DNA of 64,000 nucleotides from Ligula intestinalis (GCA_036362985.1 JAYGXS010000007.1:3784359-3848358); one strand, 5' to 3'. Shown: positions 34,395 through 47,393, numbered from the stretch's first letter. Program-made: numbers and translations. The notes: generated from the letters alone by a model not told the origin.

Positions 34395-35750
34395 TGACCA
34401 ACACAACGGATGAAACTAAACATAGGTATAAGCATAGATACCATTTATTTGGAGAGAAAAGATCGGTTATAACACATCGACATGCCGCTTATACCTGCCT
34501 ATTATCTTGTATCTCATCGATTTTATCCCCCTTTATTCAGAATGACTATGTTTGAATTGCGAATACAATAATAATTTCTACATTTAAATATGTTACTTCA
34601 TGTTTTATAGTAAAAAATCTATTTTAATGTGAATATGTTTGTGAGTTTATCATAAAGTCTTCATAGACAATGCCCACTACCCGAAATACTCCTAACTATG
34701 CTGGGCTATCGGTTTGGGCGACTGAAGAGCGTACAGACATTAATGGCATTTATTTTGTATTTATGTCCACCCTCTGCCTGGTAGGTGGTGTAAAGGTCTG
34801 CAACATTTATAATTTTGTCAGACGGTAGACGGTGCTTTAAATTCTTCCTCATTCTCATTGTTAGATTTTCTTCTGACTCGCCAAAAGGGACTGTGCTGAA
34901 TTGGCCAATTAAGGTTACCTATTTTCCTAGCCTTTTAATCCATGCAAGTAAACTGTAAAATGATAAAGTTTTAACATGGAAAATATTTTAACCTAGAAGG
35001 CACCACTATTTAAACATACTACCTAGTAGAATTAATTTTTATTCCGCCGTCCTAATGTATGAATTTACAGCATCAGAAGCCGTCTCTTACTCAATCTTGT
35101 AGCTCTTAATTCGGCTCAAAGTTTCATGGAAAATTTGGGACTCAAATTCTTCCCTCCGGTATCCGAGACTTTGCGGTAAAGAGGGCGTGTTCAGTGTTCA
35201 TACTAATCTCTGCTACTTAATTCAGCTACCCCTAAGGTGCTTAACATACGTTAGCTCTCCGACACATTGTGAAGTGTGTGTTGTCGTATTGGAAAATGGT
35301 TGAGTGAAAACGCTTCTTAAATAAATCAACATTTTTACTTAAGAGTTGGCTGTGAAGTGCACATTCCAGTTTGTATTCCTGCGCCATTAATTGGCCTCCG
35401 ACACCTTGGTGGTCAGTTGAAACTGCTCAATAGACAGTGGTCACTCTGTTGACCTCAGCACATCCTCCCGAGTTCTTGTTCCAGCACGAGCAAATCGGAC
35501 CTTCGCTTTGGGGAAGCTGCCTATAAACGGTGGAAGAAACCCAACCTATGTAAGCAACTAGACCATATAGTCAATCTTCAATTGCCCTGGTAAATACATA
35601 CCACACTTTCATTTTTGTAAATTCCTTTCCCTACTTTTCGTCTTAAGTCTACAGTTGACATAATTATTGACCATTTGCCACGTTAACATGACCTTGTTAT
35701 TATCGATTTTGTGAAAATTCAAATGATCCATTCTCTAATTGTTTCGTTAT
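34395..35750. other. No recognised gene
   Basis: AT-rich sequence with no conserved motif and no repeat shared with elsewhere in the window. Confidence 0.4.
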
Positions 35751-35751
35751 T

Positions 35752-35895
35752 CATGCACAAAGGGGACGCAGTTAATAAGCTCGCTCGAAATTTATTTGCG
35801 CAAATAAGTTCTCCCGTTTTGGTCGGCTTCAAATCTATACCTGGGAAAAATGCTTTAAGCCGCTAATTTCAGCATTTGGTCATGAAAAGTCGACA
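35752..35895 (-). mobile_element. Penelope-like fragment, second family
   Basis: The minus frame FFPGIDLKPTKTGELICANK, then ASLLTASPLCMNN, aligns with CFPGTNLKQAKTAGFICTNK, then SLSTPSPCMNK of the copy at 60.1-60.9 kb. The two are also similar at the DNA level (TTTATTTGCGCAAATAA and TTTATTTGTACAAATAA). It is a short remnant. Confidence 0.6.
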
Positions 35896-35899
35896 GTCA

Positions 35900-36655
35900 A
35901 GTCTTCTCTTGTTCCGGTGAACATATAAAAGCGATGTTTAAAAATAACTTCTTTGAGAGATCAGATTTAAAACTGTCACTCATTTTTCTAAAAATTATCT
36001 CAACTTAGGGAAATTATTTTAAAACTCGTTTACCACGCGCTCAGTTGCTGCAATATACTTTTTCTCGTTTATGTGTGTGTGGTACTCAACTTCTGGGCAA
36101 AGATTTGGCTTTGTGCTCTTTTACGTCTCTCAGGAGAACCCAGACATATCTAAGCCCTCACAAGTTGATGGGTGATTTCAAGTGATTAAAGTTTTGCCGA
36201 TACCCGAGAAACATAATCCTCCCCCCCCGTCTTCCCCATCCCCCTGCCCCCGGCCTCTTCATTCTTTAGCAGATAAGGATAAGCCAAAAAACTGCAAAAC
36301 AGTCGATTCATCTGCGCAAACTGATGTTGGCAACGGCGAAGCTCGAACAGAGCCATAACAGGAGAAAGGGAAATGAGTAAACAGAATCACGTCGGAGAAT
36401 GTGGTAAATCGTTTTCGATTAGCCTCCGCAAGCAACATCTCTGAATGGAGTTTGAGGAAAATACTGAGGCTATAAGTGCGTAGCAGACAAAACTGGTAAT
36501 AACGTGCGAAAAGCATTTCATAAGATGCAAAATAGACTTTTTTGTAGCTAGTGGACCACAGAAAACGAGAGTTAGTTTGCATCTTATTTATGAGAGTATC
36601 CGAATATAAAGCACGCATTTTTCATAAGAAATATTCAACATATTTGGTCGGGGCT
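35900..36655. other. No recognised gene; C-rich tract
   Basis: A C-rich tract lies at about 36222-36257 (an eight-C run with CCCC clusters). No coding or repeat signal is visible around it. Confidence 0.4.
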
Positions 36656-36659
36656 AAAA

Positions 36660-36960
36660 TCATGTACACATGCTGCATGCTCGACCATTCGAGTCCGGAG
36701 TAATCTCCCGGTTTCTCCGACGTAGTTGCCTTGTCCACAAATGCACTAGATCCGGTAAACGACTTTAATCGTCTCCTGCCGTGGCAGTGGTTCTTTTGGT
36801 CTCATGTCCCGGCGCCTGATGGTTTCTTCCGGCCAGTTCAAAACTCCAACTCCAAGTGGGGTGAGCAGGTGGCTGACCGCTTCCGATTCATTCTTCACGC
36901 ACGGAAGAGCTCGCCAAACTTTCCTAATGCTCCGTTCACACTTTCCGGTTTTCAACTTGA
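36660..36960 (-). mobile_element. Penelope-like fragment (linker and start of GIY-YIG)
   Basis: The minus frame VWRALPCVKNESEAVSHLLT, then RPKEPLPRQETIKVVYRI-stop-CICG, then QGNYVGETGRLLRTRMVEH. It belongs to the family of the 7.5-9.7 kb element and has the same TAG codon between YRI and C as that copy. Both sides are truncated. Confidence 0.85.
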
Positions 36961-36984
36961 CAGAAAAGGTAAATTTCACAGATA

Positions 36985-38330
36985 TTAGACGCGAAATATA
37001 TAATTAAGTCGCCATTCTGGGGAATAACTTGTTATAGAAAGCCTTTTAATTGATCTTAGGCATATTTACTTTTGTTGCGGACGTTCACTTTTTTCAGCAA
37101 TGAGTTGGCGAGTTTAGGTGATTCTAAAAGCACGATCCAAGCAGACTTATGCATTATAAACAATGCCCGGAAAATTACGATTTGGTTAAGTGCGTTTTTT
37201 AAGCACGTAGAACATAATTTGTTATGGACCATCGATTAATGAACATGAAAATCCAAAGGTGTCAAACGTCATCTCAATAACGAGTTAAACCTAGTTGTTA
37301 TCGAAATCTTGAAATAATTACAACGAAAGGTGTCGGAAGGAAACTTCTCCTAGATTGCATATGATAATTTCATTTAAATTGGTTTATCCTCGGCCGGTAT
37401 TTCCGTACGTAAGGTAATGAAATATCTAAAGTCTGTGACCTTCCAATCGGCTTTATCAGGCCAATATCTGATTGTCTTCGTCCATCATAATTCCTCCAAT
37501 TTATAAAGTGAAGAAACAACTAGCAATTCTCGCAAAACCATGTTGGAATACATATTGAAACTTTGGACTGTTCTCTAACACCCTATTTTTTGCACGTTAT
37601 ATAGGAGCCTGCGCATCCGAAAGTTTTACAGAAATTATCATTTCGAAAGAAATTCTTCGTGTGCTGTTTTATTTACTTGTCTTTTATGTAAGCAGGCTTT
37701 CTGTAAATTTGAAAATAATGTGTACGTAATATGCCCGATTTTCACGTGGATTTCGTGAATTAGCCCACCTACTGTAAATTCCTTTGAAAACTGGCACTAA
37801 TACGTGTTTGACTTAAATATATACACGTAATATGGCGAGTCCTGCATGCAACTTTCATGACGAAATTTAACTTTGTCGTTTAGCATAGATTTTGACATGT
37901 TGTTTTGATTAACTGAGGGGATTTGATAATTAGAAGTGCTTTAATTCGGAAAAATGCCCTGTTGCTCAAAGTTTTGGAACGAAATGGGGACTAGTTTTGG
38001 TTAATTCTGAGTTAGTTTATAGCAAAGACATTTTTATTGGTATAAAGTGTGACAGAAACGAATTTTTTATTCATACGTATTATGCTACGAGATAACTCAA
38101 AAATAAATAAGGTGTAAAATATGTCCCATCCAGAACGGAAAAATTTATTCCAAAGTCGTTGAACTGGAAGCGTTGACAAGTCTGTGGAATCGCAATGAGT
38201 TTTAGAAACAAGAGACATTTTGACTTTTAAAAATTATTATTTTCTAATATGTGAAGTTTTATGCCATAGAAAGTATGGCAAAGTTTTTTTAACGTATCTA
38301 TGAGCGTTCATTTGCTATATAGACGGAACC
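36985..38330. other. AT-rich stretch, nothing recognised
   Basis: No protein, RNA or shared-repeat signal is visible. Confidence 0.45.
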
Positions 38331-38339
38331 CGCAGTACG

Positions 38340-39290
38340 CTTTCATTTTTCCGTGTCGTTTCATGGTGTTCCGATGTCAAGTCATTTTCTGTCTGATGCC
38401 GACTTCGTGCACTTACGAAAATTGCCTGCCGAGGGGCCGCCGCATAAGTCGTTAGCTAATATGTTTGATATCAGTAAGGCCACCATCTGGAGAATTGCTT
38501 AATATAGGACAGCGCCCAGATGTAAAATTTATGAACAAAAACAGTCTTCAACGAAGCAGGATTATTATTTTATTCGTGGAATAGTAAAAAATGTACCATT
38601 GTATGTCTGTTAGGGCTATTCAAAGGGAATATTTGTCAACGTTCTCTCGGTACAGAATTTAAAAAGAATGTAAGAATGCTGCCTTCGTCAATTAACAGCT
38701 AAGATAAAGCCATAATTAAGTAGAAAACTAATTAAGAAACGTTGACCATTTGTTCATAGGCTTTTATATTGGAAGAGCATTTACTTTTGCGATTAAGTGT
38801 TTTTCTTAGACAAACCGCTAAAGTCGGCACAGACAGTAATATGCGGAAAGAACTTTCCCTTAAAATATACAGAGTCGACACCGACTTTCAAGAACTATTG
38901 TCGCCTAATGGTTTGGATGGCCATAAATTTTGGAGAGCGACCGATTTTGCAGTCGAAAAAATGTACTTCAAAGAGCCATATCTTTGTGGGTATAGAAAAA
39001 GATGCCCTCTGTTACGAGAGCATTCACAGGCGTCAGATATACACCGTTACGTTTCAAGATGACGCCCCCTTTCACTGATATAAGGAGGTATGATACTCAT
39101 TTGCCCTAATACAAAAATCGATTTTTAGAATACAACCTGCCTTTCTGTCTGCGACCTGTGAAATATTTTTATTTCTCTGAACTCTTCTTATCTTAATCCA
39201 ATCGAAAATATATTTGCTTTAATCAGAAAGAACAGGATGAAGCCAGCTGAACATCTATGCTTAGTAATTGTGTAAACCAAACAACGATTG
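38340..39290 (+). pseudogene. Tc1/mariner-like transposase relic, copy 2 (best)
   Basis: In shifting plus frames: a helix-turn-helix remnant PHKSLANMFDISKATIWRI (about 38445-38500); VICGKNFPLKYTESTPTFKN; LMVWMAINFGERPI (family MVW-x-x-I-x-x-x-G); then IYTVTFQDDAPFH (second catalytic Asp, about 39048-39078); and YLNPIENIFALIRKN (third acidic residue, about 39190-39235). The order and motifs are those of Tc1/mariner DDE transposases. Stops and indels throughout mean it is inactive. The terminal inverted repeats could not be placed. Confidence 0.75.
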
Positions 39291-40720
39291 ACAAATTCGG
39301 TCTCTCCATATTATCTCGACTTACGGCCGTTTCGAACGTTAAAGGATAATCCACCTAACCATTAATACTTTAACAATTTATTAATTTCCCCTTTTTTGTA
39401 TCTTTACCTTTTTTACTACACTGGTGTCACTTATACAAGGACTAAAATAATTGACCTTTCGTACATTTCTTTTTCTGATTTCACTTTTTTCGATAAAACT
39501 GACTAGTTCTCACCTAATAAATAAAAGTTTATAAATTCAAATATGCTTTCCATTTGAAATATGTTGTTTCTCTGAGGTAATATCAATTGTGCGTCCGTGG
39601 AGTAAACGCTATGTGAGCTTAAAAAAAATTTCGAACGACGTTGACAGTGTTGCATGCAGCACTCGCCCTACTGTACATTAGATGCTTGCTGATCCGAACA
39701 TCTGTTGTGATTTGGGGTTCAGTTCAGAGGCAACAAGATAGACTTGTGCAAAACCTGGTAACTTCTATCATTTTGGCTTAGGGGAATCCTTTTTGACGGA
39801 AGATTGTCTGTCATAATCTCTTCTGCCCACCGGAAGTGCACTTACTTCGCGCCTAGTGAAAATGACTACACGAGTATAGTTCGTCTTTTTCAACATCCAC
39901 TTTCAAAAAGATAAATAATAATAAAATGTTTACACCAGTGGCTATCGAATTTTACCTCGGTTGGCTTTTGTGGCTTATGAATACCCCACGGTTTTCGGGG
40001 CTAAAGCTAACTGATTTCTGCCCGAATATTCCCACCAACGTTTTTGTCGAGCCAAAAAGTTTAACTACGGATGATGTACTGCGCTATATCACGGTGCTTT
40101 TCTGAGAAACGTAGCAAGCAGAAACCTTCCAATTTGCATCCAGCCTATAAAATATGCTACCTGTAGGGTGGCGTGAGCAAGTTGTGAATATCAGATGGCC
40201 TCCCCGGTACCTGGTAGGTTTCCATGCACACTACGTGAAAACGAACATACCAGAATGGAAATTAATATGAAGTACTGTTTTGACGTTCAATTCTCTGGCC
40301 ACCAGGCAACAGTAAATTCCAGACAGCTTTTACCACAAAACCATTAGAGCTGTTGGAGGAACACTGTTGTAATGGCAATTACAACATCAACTTAAATATT
40401 GTATTGAAGATTATTTAAGACATGTTCAGAATGTGAAACTGGTAATATGCGACATTATTTCCATGTTCTTCATCATTTTCTGGCATCGTGGCGCTTGGAT
40501 TACGGGCCCTCAACTTTTCTTCACATTTCAAGTCGCGATAGCATGCTTTCATACTGGGGACACTCTGAATACGTTGTCATGAAATTCTGGCAAATTACAG
40601 AATTTAGCTGGAGACACCTACATCAACAGCGTCCAATACGGCTTATTTAAATAACCGAATATGTGCGCGCGGTAATTAAAGTGGCCAAATAGCTCTCAAT
40701 TGTCACAATCCTGGAGTCAA
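39291..40720. other. No recognised gene
   Basis: AT-rich sequence. A short plus frame (40447-40650) has no motif. Confidence 0.45.
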
Positions 40721-41673
40721 CAGTACGTGCCAGAATTCGTGCAAAAAGCTGACATATGCGAAATAGTTATAAACTTTTGCTAACCGGCACTGAATCAGGT
40801 TGTGATACTCATTATCCTGTAGCCTTATCTGAAGTTATTTCAATCATAATAGAAAGCGAGCTTTTTAATAAGCTTTGTTCTGACCACTAACAAAATGTAT
40901 GTACTGTAAAAAGTAACTGCTTAAATAGTATGAGTTTTTACCATTGATTTTGACTGCCTTTATAAATTAAAATATATTTTATGGAAAATACGAACAATAA
41001 TGTTATTTCTTGTACTTATTTGATAGCAAATTACACCTTCTCTAAAGAGTACTTTTTGGATACTTTTTGGATTTCGAAAACTTTATAATTGTGAGCTTTT
41101 TTACGATGGTGAGGGGTTTATTAATTCTGCCTATACTGCTTTCCCACATCTTTTGCAACATTTTATAACAACTGTGTGAATTCTTGCTCAAACTGTAGGT
41201 GAAACTGTACATTTCCTTAAACAGGATGCACACAGTGCCCAGTTTGTAAACCTTTTATTCGAGTGTAGTAGTCAGTAGGTTTCAAAACTATTCGGAAACT
41301 CAGAAGCCTTTTTAAAACCGAAGGAGACCCTTTCTTTGAGTATTAAATTTAAAGAAGTCGCAATTTTTTACCAAATGAGTACAAGAAATGATTTTTTTCT
41401 TGTATTTTCCCTAAAATATATTTGAATTTATAAAGAAATTCTAAATCAATGGTAAATACGCATACTATTTAAGTAGTTACTTTTTAGAGTACATGCGTTT
41501 TCTTAGTGGTCGTTACAAAGCTCATTATAAAGTCCGCATTCTATCATGCTTGATATAAATTAAAATTAAACTGCACGACAATCAGTATCGCAACCTGAGT
41601 CAATGCCGATTAGCTAAAGAGTATCAATCTTTCGCATGTGTTGGCATGTTGCGAAAATTCTGGCGCGTGCTGT
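40721..41673. mobile_element. Long-TIR foldback element R1, best copy
   Basis: The left arm, about 40721-41100, and right arm, about 41320-41673, are inverted copies over roughly 350 bases. For example, TGTACTGTAAAAAGTAACTG is matched by the complement of its partner near 41480, and CAGAATT/TGCGAAA landmarks lie near each tip. There is no transposase frame. Other copies lie at 30605, 51890 and the window start. Confidence 0.75.
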
Positions 41674-42164
41674 ATATCATCTCTTTTTCACATCTATACT
41701 ACCACTCTACAAAACTGATATAGATATCATGCATAGTTGATATATTCGTCGACTAGGGCTTAGAAATTAGCTCTATATCAACTCTATTTCACTTCCATAG
41801 AATTGATATCGCGTTGACGATTGTGTCAATTTGGGCACTATTGGGCCTTCTTCCTTATTATTGGTTCTCAATTATCGCGCGCAACTACTTCCTTATTGAA
41901 CTAATTAATCTCATTATTTTCTAATTTTATACATACTACTGTTTTCACTATTTTTTCTTTCTCCTATTATGCCCCACCATTTACTTCCTGTCCCGTACTA
42001 CACAAAGATGGGATTATCCGTGCTGTTGTAAACCTTACATTGCATTTTAATCCGCTGTCATTAAATTTGAGTAAACTGCAGCATTCGTGGTTGACATACA
42101 GTAGTCATTAAAGACCAAACAACTTTCATGATGACTTGGTACTATAGCGTTTATTTAGAAACAC
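41674..42164. other. AT-rich stretch, nothing recognised
   Basis: No coding or shared-repeat signal is visible. Confidence 0.45.
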
Positions 42165-43460
42165 CATCTTAATTCATTCAGTTTATTGAATTCTTTGAAA
42201 GCCTTTTAGCTAGTTAAATTGTCATTTTAGTTAGGTTTATTAAGAGAAATGGCCATTAATTTTAGAAAATTGGGAAAAGTCTCGTATCAAATGAATTTCC
42301 TATGCTATTACGAAAGAGAGAACCAAACTGCACGTAAATGTTGATTATGATATGAAGGAACTCCAAGGTAGGTTCAATAGGTATGGAAGATATTCCTTCA
42401 AGAACTGGAAAATTTTGTCCAAAATTGTTCAGATTCAAGTGAAGTCAAGTTAAAGGAATCGCAGGATAGGATATTTGCATTTCAAAAATTATTTTAACTA
42501 TTCTGTACAGTTTTTTTTCACAAAATGCAGTAACAGATAAGCGTTTGTTTTAATGCACAAATAACGTACAAATGTCCTTGTGCAAACGCACAATGTCCCA
42601 TGCGTTATCGCGAATTGAAGACAAAGAAGGTCTAATTGAATTTAAGTCGTGTAAGAATATAGTTTTTTGTGTACTTTACGTTCACCTTTTACGTTTTTAG
42701 AAACGGAACAAAAGAATAATCAGTATTTCAAAAAAAATTCTCAAAATTCTCAAATTTCATTGTAATATTACGTTGGAAAAAGTTAATATACGCAGAAGTT
42801 CGTCTGCCAAATATCTAATCAATAACCTTTTTTAATGGAAAGTTTTTTAATCTTAGGAATAGTATTTTCAGAACTCCACTGTGGTCATGATTAACTATCA
42901 ACAATGTGGTTTACTGTTTTGAGGCATTTTTTCATATTAAAAACGTTGCCATATTCATTTAAACTTATATCGGAAAACACTTTTGGTAAATGCTCTTTAT
43001 GTATATCTTATTTTAAAGGTTTTGGTCTTGAGGTCGAACAGATGCAGAATTTATAAATTTATCAATGAAGACAGTGAAAACAAGGAAGACGATGACACTC
43101 TTTTTTCGACGACATTCAATGAATACTTACCGAGTAATGGTTAAAGTTACGGACTAAAGAAAAGTTCTATCTACACATAAAAAGTGCTTGCTTCAAGTTT
43201 TGAATTTAACACAATATCTAAATTTATTGTTCTAATTAATGGCTCTTTTTACGTCTCCAAAACCACGGGCTTAGCTGTAGATTTTTTTTCTTTACAAACA
43301 ATATTTATGTAGTTATTTTAAGTACATAATATGGTTATTGCTGTTCATTATTATTTCTAAGTTTTCCTAAATCGATTCACACTGGTATTCGAGTAATGAT
43401 CAAACTTTTACAAAAATATGAAAGTTGCGTTGTCTTTGCTGACTACTGTATTTTAGTGCG
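42165..43460 (-). repeat. AT-rich dispersed repeat R2, copy 2
   Basis: It aligns along most of its length with 17200-18650 and partly with 46775-47300. The minus-strand amino acids SSIPIEPTLEFLHIIINIY and GNSFDTRLFPIF mirror those of copy 1, with stops. This suggests a dead coding element of unknown family. Confidence 0.6.
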
Positions 43461-43959
43461 TTATTGGATCGTCCAGATGTATTGAAACGCGCAATTTTTC
43501 AACACGATGCCACGCAAATCTCGCGCGAATCACTCTCATGTATCGAAAAAGGATATAAAGTACGGCGCGTGCCACAACTGTAACGCCCGGGTTGTGTTGC
43601 TTCCTTTTGTGGGCGATGCAATCGTGCTAACAGTAAAAATGAAGTAAGGAGGTAACTGCTACGATAGTGGGCGTAGTCTATGGGTCATTCCTCTTCTTTA
43701 ATCAAATCTTATTACTGGTAGACTCTGCCTAGCGATATTTGATATTCCTAACGGCATTTTAGGAGTAGATGTGGCATGTCAAAGTTGACGTTAAGAATCA
43801 TATAATCCAATAGTGGCACTGGGAATTGAGATGTATCTTGCATATAAGATGACTACCCTTGCCCGACTCTACCCGCATTATTTCACTAGCATGCAACCAT
43901 TTTTGAGTGAAGACGGAAGAGTCTGGTTCAAACGCCATTTCATTCTGCGGTCAAAGGGA

Positions 43960-44240
43960 GCACTTTGAAAGGTAATTTTATGGAATGTGAGTAAAAGTCC
44001 TGTTTCTTTCAGAATATTTTCACCATAAGCTAAGTGCGTTTGGAGATTTAAAGCTGTCTTATTTTGGCAATCAACGCTAATATACTGAACAAAACTGCTT
44101 GCGAATCCACCATTATGGATCAGCATCTGGATCACAATTGTGTCCACTGAATTAAGTCAGTCCGCGAACCCCTCTCCATATCAAATAAATGAGCCTAGCA
44201 GTCATTCTGCTGGATCCCAAATGATGGCTTAGAACATCTT
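43960..44240. repeat. Dispersed repeat R3, copy 1
   Basis: Bases around CAATCAACGCTAATATACTG and ATCACAATTGTGTCCACTGA match 46560-46740 (CAATCAATGCAAATATATTT and GTCACAATTGGGTTAACTGA). It lies near R2 in both places, so the two may be parts of one element. Confidence 0.5.
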
Positions 44241-44289
44241 ACCTGCACATCCATCTTGCTGTTCCGTACTGGCGGATTCCATTAGAGCA

Positions 44290-44430
44290 GTAAGTTGAGT
44301 GGATAAAATCGATCCAAGTGTGATTAAAACTCACGGTTCATTGTGAGCCTCGTAACTCAGTGGTGGGCTGTTTGCTGCGCCAAAGCTTTCCTTACTCCCA
44401 TTGAGGACGCAAATTTATCACAATGGGATC
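44290..44430 (+). mobile_element. tRNA-derived SINE, second type (decayed copy)
   Basis: It shares with 57033-57190 the leader cgatccaagtgtgattaaa, the GAGCCTCGT start of the tRNA-like head, a TGGGCTG...TGCGC anticodon-arm region and the trailing TTTATCACAATGGG. The B-box is no longer recognisable. Confidence 0.5.
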
Positions 44431-45165
44431 ACATGATCCCCCCTCTTATAATATTACCATTGCGTTGCATGATTTGCTAATTAACGATCATGGTTAAGCA
44501 GTTAAACCTGATAAAATCCATAATATCACAATTTTACGCATTATAAGAAAATAAAAAACAACTAAACTTTCACTCTATATTTGAGCCTACCAATATCAGT
44601 ATCAGTATATTGAGGGATATGTAGGAAAAATTCCTTTGAGTGCCTTATTTGTACATATGTGTAATGGTAGCAGAAAAATTGTTTCTCAGACTGTTGGTGA
44701 GGCCAGTTGTCCTCTGTCATAGGATGAAAATAGGAGCAGACAGTGAAAAAACTCCTCAGGGATTTTTAGGATACAAACTGTCACTCTTGTGGGGGTAATG
44801 CGTGGGATTTAGGAGAAAAAAGGGGGTTCCCACTGGGGGGGGGCATTGAAAAGGTTCCCAGGATCATCACCGTGTGGATGCCACGTCCAGATTCTTCCTT
44901 GTTGATTGCAGAGTCCGCCAACGGAAGTGGAAAAACAGAGGCATCCGTCCAGATCGTCGACAGTCCGCTTTGGGTCGAACCAAGGGTGAATGTTTAGGCC
45001 GTCAGGTCTGGCTGATAAGATCGCTAGCGGGGTCATCACGGTACGCAGATAGCCAAGTAGGGTAGACCGCGGATACCTTTGCATGAGGCTATGCGTGGGA
45101 GGGCATTATAAATAGCACGCGTGATTGTATATAAAAACTACTACTTCTTAAAAATTGAAAGTATT
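44431..45165. other. No recognised gene; 3' flank of a LINE
   Basis: Bases 44730-45090 are GC-richer and lie directly 3' of the minus-strand LINE end, so they may be its 3' UTR or a neighbouring insertion. There is a nine-G run near 44838. Confidence 0.35.
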
Positions 45166-45169
45166 ATTT

Positions 45170-45897
45170 TTATTGTAAATTGTCAGTTCCGATCCATCGA
45201 ACACTGCTATATCGATCCAGTTTTCGCTCAAAACCCTCTAGCGATTCTGACATAACGACGTCCTGAGGAAGCGCATTCCACGCTCCGACCACCCTTTTTG
45301 AGAAGAAGTGTTTCCGAGCGTCCAGTTCGATCCCTGTCTCCTCTAATTTGAGAGGATGACCCTTCAGATTCGTGGTCGTTGCTAATTCGAAAAAATTCCC
45401 CCGACAGCAGTCTTGAAGACGTAATACGCGGAATGCTAGTATCAGGTCCCCCCGAAGCTGCCTGTAGCGCAATGGGAAGAGGTTGAGATTCGAAAGCCGT
45501 GTTTCATAAGACTGCGAGCCCTGCCCCATAACAAGTTTGGTTGCGCGCCGTTGTACCTTTTCCAGGATGTTGATGTCTTTCGTGGCCCAGGGTCTCCAAG
45601 CTTGAATAGCAGATTCTAGGTGCGTTCATACGAAGGTTCCGAAGACTTTTGTGAAGCTCTCTTCATTGAAGGTAGAAAAGGCTCGTCTGACGAGGCATAG
45701 GATCGACATCGCGGACTTGGCTACCTTTGTGCAATGCAGGGAGGGTTTAAGCAAGGGCGTGATCCAGACTCCCAAGTCTTTCTGGGCGTTAAATTCCTTC
45801 AATGGTATGTCATTCAGTTGGCAAGCCGTGTCGTTTGAAGAACTGGATTTTCCGACTCGAATGGTGGTGCACTTGCTCTCATTGAGCGGATGAACTT
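45170..45897 (-). mobile_element. CR1-like LINE, 3' end of RT ORF
   Basis: Minus frame: KCTTIRVGKSSS, IPLKEFNAQKDLGVWIT, LKPSLHCTKVAKSAMSIL, then, after a stop, AWRPWATKDINILEKVQRRA and the open piece 45170-45529 (TRLSNLNLFPLRYRQLRGDL, KHFFSKRVVGAWNALPQDVV). The DLG-x-W, QRRA-TK, L-PL-YRR-RGDL and FS-RVV-WN-LP string is the C-terminal signature of CR1/Jockey LINE reverse transcriptases. The 5' part is missing. Confidence 0.88.
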
Positions 45898-45899
45898 AG

Positions 45900-46489
45900 C
45901 AAACCGCCAGTAAGTGACTGTTTCTCCTGCCTTCTCGACATAAACCTACACACTTTTTCAATTTAATGCTTAAGAGGCTAGAAGTGTCTTCTTCTGCGAA
46001 ATTCCTCTGCCTAATAAAGGAGGTATCACATGTTCAAGTGAGAGTGAAGTACAAATACTCAGACTCAGATCGAAATGCCTCCTGAACTGATATCCGCGTC
46101 ACGTGCTCTAGGCATCAACAATTTTGTTTATGCTTACGAAGTGTGCGAATTATTGATTATCATCCGCTTAACGCATGTAAGGAATCTTAGAAGTAATAAT
46201 GAACAACTTTGAGCAAATTTGTTACTTAAAAGACGTGTAAGAAACACTAATAGTTTGTTCAGAAAAAAATTTTTGAATGATCCCAAGTTCCAGAGGCGTA
46301 AAAAACGATCAGTTTGAACGCAAAATTTAAATTTTTCCTCAAGTTTAACTTAACCTTAGTCAAAATATTTCAAGCGTATTGTTGTTAGTTAATTGCAGTT
46401 ACCTGCAGATGGAACTTTAAATGCCCAAAGATTTTCAAGCGTTTTCAGTTTCTTCAAGCTTTTGTTCAGAAATCACGATTCCGTTTGAC
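45900..46489. other. AT-rich stretch, nothing recognised
   Basis: No coding or shared-repeat signal is visible. Confidence 0.45.
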
Positions 46490-47300
46490 GTTTATATTCA
46501 AATCTTTAAAATTTCAATACCTTCCGGTATATTTTTACCTTTAAATTTGTACGTTTTGAGGTTTTAAAAGTCTTACTCTGGCAATCAATGCAAATATATT
46601 TAACAAAACTGCCTGCAAATTCATCATTACGAAACAGACACCGGGTCACAATTGGGTTAACTGAATTGAGCAAATCTGCCAAATCCCTTTCTAATAATTG
46701 AATGAGCTCCGTAGTTATTCTATTGGGTTTTAGACTATTGCTTTGAAAATCCTACTCTGTACAATCGACACTGTAATTTGCTGTTTTAAGACATTTCTGC
46801 ATATGATCCGCGTGGCCATATCCAAAATATTTCTTTCGGTAAATGGCTTATTTTAAAGGTTTTGATGTAAACGTCGAATAGAACCGCAATTTATCAAAGA
46901 AGACACTGAAAACAAAGAAAATGATACCAGAATCTATTGGACGATACTCAACATACAGTTATTTACTAATGCAAATCTGTACAAATATTGTACTCAAGAA
47001 TATTTCTTTTGATATAAAGAAAGTGGTTATGTTAACTTTTAAGATAAACGAAATGTTAAAATTTAGTGTTCTAAATTATCGCTCGTTTTTAAGTCTTCGT
47101 AATTTGGAGATTATCTGGAAAACGTTATTTTCTTCACAAACACTTAGTACTTCTCATATATTTTTTAAGTTTGAAATATGCCCAAAATTGTTCATTATTA
47201 TTCTTAGGTTTTCGTACATGCATTCACACAGGTATGCGAGTTATGAGCAAACTTTTGCAATGTTATGAATGTTGCACGGTTTTAAGCGAATACTGTACAT
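46490..47300 (-). repeat. R3 and R2 repeat composite, copy 3
   Basis: 46560-46740 matches R3 at 43960-44240, and 46775-47300 matches the distal half of R2 at 17.2 and 42.2 kb (for example TTTGATGTAAACGTCGAATAG and the end around CAAACTTTTGCAATGTTATG). Confidence 0.5.
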
Positions 47301-47393
47301 CTTTACTTAAACGATCGGCCCATCACTTGACCCATGTGTAACTGCAAGAAGGACTACTCCATGAAATCGCTTAGGTTAATCTTGAAACAAACG

